This document shows positions 6,337 through 13,975 of a DNA stretch of 19,683 nucleotides, in pieces (position 1 is the first letter of the stretch; each line of letters begins with the position of its first letter). The notes beneath the pieces are model-generated. The model was given only the letters and a program-made list of their open reading frames with translations, was not told the origin of the DNA and ran no database searches. Both the position numbers and the translations under genes were made by a program. Source of the stretch: Litoribrevibacter sp041590855 (GTDB taxonomy: Bacteria; Pseudomonadota; Gammaproteobacteria; Pseudomonadales; Litoribrevibacteraceae); NCBI GenBank assembly GCA_041590855.1, contig JBFHTA010000038.1, positions 1 through 19,683 on the forward strand, given 5' to 3'.

Positions 6337-7158
6337 CTACTCAATAAATCTTTTGATCTTATACGCTGTGGTAAAGGGGCGAGTTTCAGGTAAGAAGTGT
6401 CCGGCCAATAGCACCACATCCAAGGTTGCATCCGGTATGGCAGCGGCAATGGCCTGAGTGTGATCAAAACGAATGATCTCCTGCTTGCCCACCAAAACCA
6501 GCGTCGGAGCATTAATGCTTTCCAGAGGCTCAAGACAGAATTCCGGATTCACCGGTAAATAACATTCGCTGTTCCACAAGGTATATAACTTGTCTCTGAA
6601 CACAGGCCAATGATCGGGCTCAGGATTCACCAAGCGATACTTTATTCCAAAGGTGCTGTCAGCAAAGGCTTTAAAAACGGGTTCACTGCCTAACACCGCC
6701 GAAAACGCCGGAACATAAGTATCGCCACCAAAGGCTGCACCAATCAACACCAGTTTATTCACGCGCTCCGGATGAAACGCTGCAATCTGGGCGGCAATCA
6801 CTGCGCCGTCGCTCCAACCGGCGAAGTGAGCATTCGACACCCCGAGTTGATCCAACAATGCCAGGGTATCGTCGGCCATCAATTCATACGTGATCGGGCC
6901 ATCACCATCGGTAGATCGCCCATGACCACGACTGTCGATTTCAATCACCTGAAACGACTTAGACAGTATGTGCGTCTCTATAGCCCACATATCCGAATCA
7001 ACATAACCTCCATGCAATAACACCAGGGGTGTTCCTTCCCCATGCACTTCGTAATACATAGTAATGCCATTCACCTCGGCGTAGTCGGCGCGAGCCAGCC
7101 ACGACATTAAGATCAGGAAAATGGCTGCTAAAGTGGAACCAAACGAATAGCGTTTCAT
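6337..7158 (-). CDS. Exported alpha/beta hydrolase
   Basis: A 273-residue protein with a signal peptide (hydrophobic core about residues 9-20, cleavage near A22-R-A24) followed by a complete alpha/beta-hydrolase domain. The oxyanion-hole motif LHGG is at 48-51, the nucleophile elbow G114-W-S116-D-G at strand 5, and the catalytic histidine is H254 in LAGHF. At the usual acid position after strand 7, where most relatives have D (G-x-x-D), this protein has E227 in VGKQE. It may use Glu as the acid, or an Asp elsewhere. C199 and C208 could form a disulphide in the lid, which fits a periplasmic location. AAGGA lies 7 nt ahead of the ATG. Relatives include lactonases, esterases and proline iminopeptidase-like enzymes; the substrate cannot be deduced. 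Confidence 0.9.
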   Translation of the reverse strand: MKRYSFGSTLAAIFLILMSWLARADYAEVNGITMYYEVHGEGTPLVLLHGGYVDSDMWAIETHILSKSFQVIEIDSRGHGRSTDGDGPITYELMADDTLALLDQLGVSNAHFAGWSDGAVIAAQIAAFHPERVNKLVLIGAAFGGDTYVPAFSAVLGSEPVFKAFADSTFGIKYRLVNPEPDHWPVFRDKLYTLWNSECYLPVNPEFCLEPLESINAPTLVLVGKQEIIRFDHTQAIAAAIPDATLDVVLLAGHFLPETRPFTTAYKIKRFIE

Positions 7159-7461
7159 GGAAACATCCTTATTGTTATGCGTCGTTATTATGAATAGTTA
7201 TTAGGAATAGTTGTTATACATTGTTTTGATAAATAGCTATTTTGACCTGACACCCGAGGTCGATGATTGTGATATGAATATGATCACGTACTTCACTATA
7301 CACGTGACAAAGTTCAAGACTGTGACTTGGGTAAAGATACGAACTTTTACACCATTGCATGTAAGCCTTTTCTGATCTCAGGGTAAGGTAATAAGGATTC
7401 CGTTCAAGTAGCCTTGAATTCCACTTGCTCTCAGCTATTGCTTAACTAAGTTCAAATTAAA
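7159..7461. other. 303-bp intergenic region between divergent genes
   Basis: This AT-rich gap separates the leftward hydrolase from the rightward chemoreceptor and should hold both promoters. It contains the 13-bp tandem repeat at 7184-7209 and an inverted repeat TCACGT-N12-ACGTGA at 7284-7307 that could be a regulator site. I see no ORF with a credible ribosome site and no clear sigma70 or sigma28 promoter by eye. Confidence 0.6.
7184..7209. repeat. 13-bp tandem repeat in hydrolase leader
   Basis: GTTATTATGAATA (7184-7196) is followed directly by GTTATTAGGAATA (7197-7209), one mismatch, and then a degenerate third copy. It lies in the 5' leader/promoter region of the alpha/beta hydrolase. 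It is like the repeat at 6199 in style but not in sequence. Confidence 0.6.
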
Positions 7462-9087
7462 ATGGTTAAAGCTATGCTGAAGGGACTCTCTCTCAAATAT
7501 AAAATTCTAGCGATTGCGGCTACCGGCATTCTCGGCTTTATTGGTTTTTTAGGGCACACCCTCAACACCCACATCGTATTAAAAGATCGGCTGGAACAAA
7601 TTCAGAATGTCCGGTTCCCAGTGACAGAGAAAATTGATCGCTCCGGCCTGTTACTCTATAAAGTACGAAACGATCTGGCGAACGCCATTGCTGAAAGCGA
7701 CAGCGACTGGCTAGCCGAAGCAAAACATCAGCATTCACTACTGAATACCCAACTAAACGACATTGTAGCCCTTCTACCCAATAAATCAGACGATACCGGA
7801 CAACTGATTACCGCCTACCAAACCTACTGGGACAGCGCCTTTTCCCTGGCGGAGGGCATGATCAATGAAACCATCGAATTTGACCAATTGGCCGCTAAAG
7901 CCAAGAGCGCTAACGAAAACTACGATCACTTCAGCAATCTCTTGTCTCAAGTTCGGGAGGACAACTACCAAACCTTTTCACAGGAAATTCAACACACCAG
8001 CGAAGACAGCGATCAGACCATCGTCATCGGCACCACGATCGCCATCATCATGGTCATTCTGCTTCTCACCACCGCTTGGTACGTTTCCAGTTTAATTACT
8101 CGCTCCATAAACCGGGTGGTTCACTCCCTGGCTGAAATGGCTACAGGCAAAGGCGATCTGACCGTCCGTTTGCAAACCCGAGCCAAAGACGAAGTGGGCA
8201 CGCTGGTGCATAACTTCAATGGCTTCATTCATCATCTGCAATTGTTGGTGAAAGTGATGGCCAACCTGAGTCTGGGAGTGTCGGGCGGTTCCGACAAGGT
8301 CGCAAACATTGCCAGCAACACCCGTAACGGTATTGATGAACAACAAACACAAATCGAACTGGTGGCCACCGCCGTCTCCGAAATGTCGAGCACCGCCGAT
8401 GAAGTGGCCAGAAGCGCAGAAGCCGCTGCCGATGCCACCAAACAAGCCAGTGTCGAAACCCGGAGTTCTCAAAAGATCATCGAGAAAAACATAGAATCCA
8501 TTACCTCACTCACCAACGATGTCAAAAAAGCGCGTGAAGTGATTGTGGAACTGGCCTCTGAAAGTGAGCGCATTGATCAGGCCTCTTCCACCATTCAAGG
8601 CATTGCCGAACAAACCAATTTACTGGCCTTAAATGCCGCCATTGAAGCAGCTCGCGCCGGAGAACAAGGCCGAGGGTTTGCTGTGGTTGCCGACGAAGTT
8701 CGCGCCCTGGCTGCCCGAACGGAAGAAACCACCTCCGACATTCAAATCGTCACTGAACGCCTGAACCAGGCGATGAGCCAAGCCGTTTCTGTCATGGAAC
8801 GCAGCCAGGAAAGTGCACTGAAAGTGGTGGAGCAATCCCGCCAAACCGAAGACTCGCTCCGAAGCATCATGCAACACGTAGCCACCATCAACGACATGAA
8901 CGCCCAAGTGGCGACCGCAGCAGAACAGCAAAGTGTGGTTGCTAACGAAATCAGCGCCAATATCATCAACATTAATGACGTCTCGGATACCACAGTGAAA
9001 GACGCAGCGCATACATCCGATGCAGCGCAACAACTGGCGGAACAAGCTGAACAACTGCGCAGCATTGTGAATGAGTTTAAGGTGTAA
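7462..9087 (+). CDS. Methyl-accepting chemotaxis protein
   Basis: A 541-residue transmembrane chemoreceptor. It has TM1 at about 13-33 and a periplasmic, mostly helical ligand-binding region at about 35-185 (four-helix-bundle type judging by length and helical character). TM2 is at about 187-209, a HAMP domain at 210-262 (SLAEMATGKGDLTVRL), and the cytoplasmic coiled-coil signalling domain runs to the end. The hairpin tip is canonical: IAEQTNLLALNAAIEAARAG at 381-400 followed by EQGRGFAVVADEVRALA, which contacts CheA and CheW. No C-terminal CheR/CheB-binding pentapeptide is present. The ATG at 7462 has no good ribosome site; a second ATG at 7474 is no better. It stands alone, as many marine-bacterial receptors do, and ends at a strong hairpin. 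The ligand is unknown. Confidence 0.95.
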   Translation: MVKAMLKGLSLKYKILAIAATGILGFIGFLGHTLNTHIVLKDRLEQIQNVRFPVTEKIDRSGLLLYKVRNDLANAIAESDSDWLAEAKHQHSLLNTQLNDIVALLPNKSDDTGQLITAYQTYWDSAFSLAEGMINETIEFDQLAAKAKSANENYDHFSNLLSQVREDNYQTFSQEIQHTSEDSDQTIVIGTTIAIIMVILLLTTAWYVSSLITRSINRVVHSLAEMATGKGDLTVRLQTRAKDEVGTLVHNFNGFIHHLQLLVKVMANLSLGVSGGSDKVANIASNTRNGIDEQQTQIELVATAVSEMSSTADEVARSAEAAADATKQASVETRSSQKIIEKNIESITSLTNDVKKAREVIVELASESERIDQASSTIQGIAEQTNLLALNAAIEAARAGEQGRGFAVVADEVRALAARTEETTSDIQIVTERLNQAMSQAVSVMERSQESALKVVEQSRQTEDSLRSIMQHVATINDMNAQVATAAEQQSVVANEISANIININDVSDTTVKDAAHTSDAAQQLAEQAEQLRSIVNEFKV

Positions 9088-9093
9088 ACAGAA

Positions 9094-9115
9094 CGCCCCG
9101 AAGACTTTCGGGGCG
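9094..9115. terminator. Bidirectional GC-rich hairpin
   Basis: CGCCCCGAA (9094-9102) and TTCGGGGCG (9107-9115) form a perfect 9-bp stem with a 4-nt loop. It lies 6 bp after the chemoreceptor stop and 11 bp after the convergent lipoprotein stop. There is no long T-run on either side, but the position is that of a shared terminator. Confidence 0.75.
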
Positions 9116-9126
9116 CGGCATCAGCA

Positions 9127-9663
9127 CTATTCCAGTTCCAAACGCACTCGATTGGTCACGAAAGGTTCGATAGTAAACTCACCCGTGACATAACGGTTTT
9201 GTCCGGAATCCCAGTTATGCGCTTTGATGTAGTAGGTGCCTGCGGCTAGTGTCAGCTCAGGGTAATTTAAATCATTAAAAGTGATCGGATCGTCTTTCAA
9301 CCAACCTTCCGATGTCACTTCAAACAAATGGCCACCGCAACGCAAGCTACCGATTCGAGGATGAACGCAGGAATCCAATACCAAACGAGTCTGGTTTTTC
9401 GGGTTCTTCTCTGTTTTTACAATGTTAATTGAGCCGTAGTCTCTTCGGGTCTTTTTAGCGACTTGCGTCGTCATATTCTCTGCTTCCACAGAATAGTTAC
9501 TTGAATTCGAGCCCGTAGGAATTATCGATCCTGAACCACCTGTGGATTTGAACACCCCATCAATGGCACCAGAAACAGCATCCGTTGCTATTTTATTAAT
9601 ATCCGTGTTTGCACAACCTTGTACTAATACCACTGCAGAAATCAATAGTCCTAGTTTCTTCAT
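9127..9663 (-). CDS. Lipoprotein of unknown function
   Basis: A 178-residue lipoprotein with lipobox V-Q-G-C (lipidated C17). After it comes a glycine/serine-rich linker (residues 38-58) and then a beta-rich domain. The domain contains C99 and C109, possibly a disulphide, and a segment ELTLAAGTYYIKAHNWDSG that resembles a beta-sandwich edge. It is not related by eye to the other two lipoproteins in the window. The ATG at 9663 has GGAGTGG at good spacing; a GTG three codons earlier has no such site. It converges on the chemoreceptor across a hairpin. I do not recognise a family. Confidence 0.8.
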   Translation of the reverse strand: MKKLGLLISAVVLVQGCANTDINKIATDAVSGAIDGVFKSTGGSGSIIPTGSNSSNYSVEAENMTTQVAKKTRRDYGSINIVKTEKNPKNQTRLVLDSCVHPRIGSLRCGGHLFEVTSEGWLKDDPITFNDLNYPELTLAAGTYYIKAHNWDSGQNRYVTGEFTIEPFVTNRVRLELE

Positions 9664-10235
9664 TATTACCACTCCATTGTGTGCTTATCTTTAATTACTT
9701 TATCTAAGGAACCTATGAACATGGTTCGCAGTAAAAGCCCGCCACTGACAATCATTTGTTTCTGTCATTTGCCGGGCAATTAATACCTGTTTAATTATTC
9801 AGGATTCAGTAGTTCTGATATAGACGCCCCCTTGATACAGAGGCTCTCTGGCTAAAATCCGGCATCATAACCTGTTCAGCCACAAGAAAAGGAGACCCAG
9901 ACCACGATTAACATACGTTTTATTAGGTTTTCATTTCAACCTTGTTACGCGCATGGGTGCTGTTATCAGCTCTGCTTCTTCATGACCTCTATAGCTGCGC
10001 CACCATAATTGGACGTATTCTAAACGCGGCCCCCAACAATAATCTAAACTCTCAACGCCTTCTCTTGATTTCGTTTCACAAGACGGCACTTGCGGCTATG
10101 ACATGGTCCTTTTACTGACCGCTTTTAGAGGGTACTTTTTACCATCTGACATTTGCTGACAAAACTCAGACAGTATCCCTATCCGATCTCCCACGCCCCC
10201 TCGATAAGCTTGCGACAAAGCCATAGGAGATCGTA
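9664..10235. other. Gene-free 572-bp region
   Basis: This divergent spacer precedes the leftward lipoprotein and the rightward ClpP-like/RTX lipoprotein gene. It holds small dyads, GAACC-N9-GGTTC (9709-9727) and AATTAA-N7-TTAATT (9778-9796). There is also an isolated AAGGAGAC ribosome-like site at about 9890-9897 followed only by a 34-codon frame lacking a standard start. I see no convincing gene, RNA or repeat. Its length suggests a long 5' leader, an undetected RNA or a decayed gene. Confidence 0.5.
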
Positions 10236-11990
10236 ATGAAAACACTCAAGAAAACCTTGATGCTGACAACGGCGCTGATTGCCGTATTGGGCCTGTCCGC
10301 CTGTAATGACTCATCAAGCAGTACCAATAAAACCCGAACCGATACCGCCACAATCGCCGGCAGCTACCAAAGTGAGTTATTCACAGTGCGTGGAGACTGG
10401 GCCATTATGGAAGGCGAAATCGACAGCAACATTGTGACCGAGCTCAATCAACTGGTCAGTGCCAACCCTCAGGTCACTACCATAGTGATGCAAGACGTGC
10501 CCGGCTCCATAGATGACGATGCCAACCTGCAAGCCGGATTACGATTACACGCGCTCGGTTTGAACACCTACCTTCCACCCGGCGGTCATATAGCATCCGG
10601 CGGAGTAGACCTTTTTCTGGCCGGTAAAGAGCGTTTTGCAGCACCTGACGTGTTAGTGGGTGTTCACTCCTGGGGCAGTGACGACATCACCGACGCCACC
10701 ACGTTGCCACGCGGTCATGAAGATCACACGCCCTATCTGGATTACTTCCAGGCCATTGGCATTGATCCGGATTTTTATTGGTTCACCATTCAGGCCGCCG
10801 ATGCCAACAACATACACTGGATGAGTGCAGCGGAACGTACTCAATGGGGCATCACAACCCGAACCCCCACATCCCAGGAATTAAACATGATTACCGATCA
10901 TGCCATTGCCAACGATACGATTAAGAGCCTGTTCAACCAATACACCTGGCTGGATGCCGACAATAACAAACCGATTCACATCTTTGCGACAGAAGGGGTT
11001 TCTGCACTGCAAATAGCCAAAGCTCGTGCAGTGATGGCACATTACCTAAGCGATGTGGAAGGTCTGAAAAGCAAACAGGCCATAGCTAACCAATTAGGTG
11101 ACAATCAGGCTAGCCTGTTTATGTTTGCCAGCGAAGAAGCCGCTCAAACCGCCCTGGAAGGTGATCTCGGTGAACACGCCCTGGCCGAACATGGCCAAGA
11201 CCTTTACGCCACCGAAGTATTTGTGGAAGGCGACGACCGCTACATTAACCGTCTGAATGCCGATGGCCGCGACGCGACTTACGAAGAAGTGTTGCACTTG
11301 GTACAGGGTCACGGACTGGCACCAGTGGAAAAAGCTCTTCAGGAACGCATCGTCACCCTGGCTGAAAATGCCTTGATGGATAAGGTCTGGAACCCGAGCG
11401 CAGAAGACGTTGCCGAGTGGAACGCCGAAGTCGACCAACAGGGTTACACCAGTCAAAACTACGAGTACCTGGCCGCAGCCGTAGAAGGTTACTACGGATT
11501 ATGGGGCCACCTCACCGAAGGTCTGGACGGCTATCTGGGCATAAACCGCACCACACAGCAAGCCCAAGACCCGAACGGCTTAGCACTGATTGAAGAAGTT
11601 TGGCCAAATCACATAGTCACAGCCATGCCTGTCAGCCCGGATTTCCCGGCCGGTGAAACCTTCACTCTTAGCTATCAGGCAGACAAAGCCTATACTCATC
11701 AATCCCAACATCTGCGCTATGTTTACCTGACAGGCAACAACGACAGCCATATACTTGGCAATGATGACAACAATGTTTTGCAAGGTAATGCTGGCAACAA
11801 CCGCATCGATGGCGGTGCCGGTGATGAAGACGTGGTGTTATTCAGCGGCCTGCGCCGCGAGTATCAGGTTGAAGAGCAAAACGGCGTTTGGCACGTGGTT
11901 GACTCAGTAGCAGGCCGTGACGGTCACGATCAACTGGTCAACATCGACATTATCGAATTTCAGGATGAAGAACTGGAGCTCAACGATTAA
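10236..11990 (+). CDS. Large lipoprotein with ClpP/crotonase-like domain and C-terminal RTX-type repeats
   Basis: A 584-residue lipoprotein with lipobox L-S-A-C (C23) and a Ser/Thr-rich tether to about 40. Residues 50-210 read like the periplasmic ClpP-like family (COG3904 style). They show G60-E-I-D, the V-P-G-S loop, GLRLHALGL then PPGGHIASGGVDLFLAGKER with candidate nucleophile S121, GVHSWG with H144, and an ISAAE/QWGI-like end. A helical middle part carries YEEVLHLVQGHG (349-360), a motif reminiscent of metallopeptidase helices but not HExxH, and YYGLWGHL. The C-terminus (507-532) has two or three Ca-binding RTX-like units: GNDDNNVLQGNAGNNRIDGG then AGDED. A Sec lipoprotein signal with RTX repeats is unusual, since RTX proteins usually leave by type I secretion. 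AGGAG precedes the ATG. It is the first gene of an operon with an RstAB-like pair. Protease activity is inferred, not shown. Confidence 0.85.
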   Translation: MKTLKKTLMLTTALIAVLGLSACNDSSSSTNKTRTDTATIAGSYQSELFTVRGDWAIMEGEIDSNIVTELNQLVSANPQVTTIVMQDVPGSIDDDANLQAGLRLHALGLNTYLPPGGHIASGGVDLFLAGKERFAAPDVLVGVHSWGSDDITDATTLPRGHEDHTPYLDYFQAIGIDPDFYWFTIQAADANNIHWMSAAERTQWGITTRTPTSQELNMITDHAIANDTIKSLFNQYTWLDADNNKPIHIFATEGVSALQIAKARAVMAHYLSDVEGLKSKQAIANQLGDNQASLFMFASEEAAQTALEGDLGEHALAEHGQDLYATEVFVEGDDRYINRLNADGRDATYEEVLHLVQGHGLAPVEKALQERIVTLAENALMDKVWNPSAEDVAEWNAEVDQQGYTSQNYEYLAAAVEGYYGLWGHLTEGLDGYLGINRTTQQAQDPNGLALIEEVWPNHIVTAMPVSPDFPAGETFTLSYQADKAYTHQSQHLRYVYLTGNNDSHILGNDDNNVLQGNAGNNRIDGGAGDEDVVLFSGLRREYQVEEQNGVWHVVDSVAGRDGHDQLVNIDIIEFQDEELELND

Positions 11991-12687
11991 CGCACAACAG
12001 GACAAACACATACTGGTTGTCGAAGACGACGAAGAAATCAGCCGATTATTAACGCTGTTTCTGGAAACCGAAGGCTACCGGGTGGATATCTGTCATCGGG
12101 GCGATCAAGCCCCTTTGCGTGTGCGCCAATCGCCGCCGGACATTGTCATTCTCGACATCATGCTGCCCGGTCAAAACGGCCTCGAAGTCTGTCAGCAACT
12201 GCGCAGCTTTTACGATGGGCCTATATTGATGCTCACCGCATTGGAAGACGACGTTTCGGAACTGACGGCCTTTCGGTCCGGTGCGGACGACTATGTCCGC
12301 AAACCCATCCGACCGGATGTCTTGCTGATGCGCATTCAGGCTTTACTGAAACGCAGTGGCCCCATAGTTGCCAGTGCAAACCAATACCAAAGCGGCCCCA
12401 TCACCATCATCCCTGGTCGACGTGAAGTCTTGGTGAACCAGCAAGTGGTCGAACTGCAAAGCGCCGAATACGACTTATTGGAATTACTGGCGCGTCATCA
12501 AGGGCAACCGGTCAGTCGTGAACGCTGCTTTAAAGCACTGCGCGGTATTGAATATGATGGGTGTGACCGTTCCCTGGACATGAGGATTTCATCCTTACGC
12601 AAACGTCTGGGCGACAGCACCCCCCAACGTTGGATCAAAACCGTTCGCGGTGTCGGATACATGTTGGCAGCCGATGAAACCCGTTAA
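11965..12687 (+). CDS. OmpR/RstA-family response regulator
   Basis: A two-domain regulator. From ATG 11965 it has a receiver domain with acidic pair D21/D22, phospho-acceptor D64 in ILDIMLPG, T91 and K113. A winged-helix DNA-binding domain follows at about 135-235 (RCFKALRGIEYDGCDRSLDM, then RISSLRKRLGD and VRGVGYML), which is most like RstA. Start: ATG 11965 lies 26 nt inside the upstream gene and has no ribosome site. An ATT at 11986 is spaced 7 nt after GGAG and would give a natural N-terminus (NAQQDKHILVVEDD); it overlaps the upstream stop by one base. I keep the ATG as the conservative boundary but think ATT may be the real start. It overlaps the sensor gene by 14 nt, so the three genes are translationally coupled. 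Confidence 0.92.
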   Translation: MKNWSSTINAQQDKHILVVEDDEEISRLLTLFLETEGYRVDICHRGDQAPLRVRQSPPDIVILDIMLPGQNGLEVCQQLRSFYDGPILMLTALEDDVSELTAFRSGADDYVRKPIRPDVLLMRIQALLKRSGPIVASANQYQSGPITIIPGRREVLVNQQVVELQSAEYDLLELLARHQGQPVSRERCFKALRGIEYDGCDRSLDMRISSLRKRLGDSTPQRWIKTVRGVGYMLAADETR

Positions 12688-13963
12688 TATTTTTTGGTAC
12701 TTATATGGCGTCGTCGCGATGGCCTTAGTGCTGACGTTGGCCTCGCTGTTTTTCACCATTGATTACATAGAATATCAAAACGATCAGGAAGACTTTGCCT
12801 ACGACCTGATGGAAGTGCTCGATTTTGCAAAACAACCCTGTCAAAGCACACAACTGGACAACCCCTGTGTACAGCAATACCTGATGGAATCCGGTTTTGA
12901 AGTCAGCCCGGACTTTTACACAGTCAATGCAGAACCTCTAGAACTGTGGTCTATAGACTCAAAGACACTTCAAGTCTACAGCTACGAACATGGCTTCCAG
13001 GCGCAACTGGCTGACCAACCTAACTGGTGGATTCGGGACGACGAGGAACACCTGATCGAAGCCTCCGAAGACAATGACCCGCTCGACATGCTGTACACGG
13101 CAGCGGTGATTACCAGTATGTTGTTAGTGGGCATTGCGCTCTTTCTTTACTGGCCGGTACGAAAACTTAAACACTGGCTCACACAACTGCAGCACGCCAC
13201 CGACGCCCTGGCACAAGAAGACTACTCGGTGCGTTTATCACCGCTTAACATCACGCCATTAAGTGAACTCGCCCAACGTTTTAACCGAATGGCCGCGTTA
13301 ATTGAAAACAATCTTGAAGAAAAACAATTGCTCTCCAATGCCATGGCCCATGAGTTACGCACTCCACTCAGCCGCGCCCGGTTAGCCCTTGCGCTACTGC
13401 AAAAACAACTGCCGGATGACAACACCAAAGCCTTGGTCAACGACCTAAGCCGCTACATCGATGAGCTGGAAAACGTCACCGATAACAGCCTGCAGTTGGT
13501 TAAGCTACAAAACACCGCGCCTCAACTAACTTCCATAGAACTGCACCACTGGCTGGAAAAAAAACTGACATTACGACAAGGGCATACGTCCCACATCCAA
13601 TGGCACAGTGAATTACCATCAATCACCATTAAAAGTGATGAACGCCTGCTGACACTGATTATCGATAACTTACTGAACAACGCCGAGCAATACGCCACCA
13701 GCCAAGTCTCAGTGCGTATCCGTCAAGAACACCAACAAACAATACTTGAAATTCAGGACGACGGCCCGGGCATCCCGGAAGAACAACAGCCACAAGCGCT
13801 ACTGCCCTTTAGCCGCCTGGATCACAGCCGGGACCGACGCTCTGGCGGCATCGGCCTTGGGTTAGCCCTGGTCAACACCGCCTGCCAACGTTTGAATATT
13901 CAGTTGGAGATGAACAACGGTGAAACCGGGCTGTGCGTGGTACTGACATTCGCTACCAACTAA
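12674..13963 (+). CDS. RstB-like sensor histidine kinase
   Basis: A 429-residue membrane kinase. It has TM1 at about 6-28, a periplasmic sensor of roughly 110 residues (with C56 and C65, possibly a disulphide, and a very acidic end RDDEEHLIEASEDNDPLD), and TM2 at about 140-161. A HAMP domain follows to about 215, then the HisKA dimerisation helix with H226 in AMAHELRTPLSRARLA. The ATPase domain has the N-box DNLLNNAEQYA (331-341), G1 DDGPGIP (362-368) and G2 GGIGLGLALV (391-400). All catalytic residues are present. The ATG at 12674 overlaps the response regulator by 14 nt; a GTG at 12650 is rejected because the extension is not family-like. It probably phosphorylates the upstream regulator. 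The acidic periplasmic stretch could bind cations, as in RstB/PhoQ-type sensors; that is inference. Confidence 0.93.
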   Translation: MKPVNIFWYLYGVVAMALVLTLASLFFTIDYIEYQNDQEDFAYDLMEVLDFAKQPCQSTQLDNPCVQQYLMESGFEVSPDFYTVNAEPLELWSIDSKTLQVYSYEHGFQAQLADQPNWWIRDDEEHLIEASEDNDPLDMLYTAAVITSMLLVGIALFLYWPVRKLKHWLTQLQHATDALAQEDYSVRLSPLNITPLSELAQRFNRMAALIENNLEEKQLLSNAMAHELRTPLSRARLALALLQKQLPDDNTKALVNDLSRYIDELENVTDNSLQLVKLQNTAPQLTSIELHHWLEKKLTLRQGHTSHIQWHSELPSITIKSDERLLTLIIDNLLNNAEQYATSQVSVRIRQEHQQTILEIQDDGPGIPEEQQPQALLPFSRLDHSRDRRSGGIGLGLALVNTACQRLNIQLEMNNGETGLCVVLTFATN

Positions 13964-13975
13964 TCGCAATAAAAT

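Noticed and set aside
7284..7307. TCACGT-N12-ACGTGA as a regulator site
   Set aside because: The dyad is short and the spacer long; without a known regulator it is only noted within the intergenic entry.
9890..10006. A 34-codon frame after AAGGAGAC, starting ACG-ATT
   Set aside because: It has no standard start codon, an odd cysteine- and phenylalanine-rich composition, and no neighbour or motif support; the two ATT/ATC start candidates reported have family evidence and this one does not.
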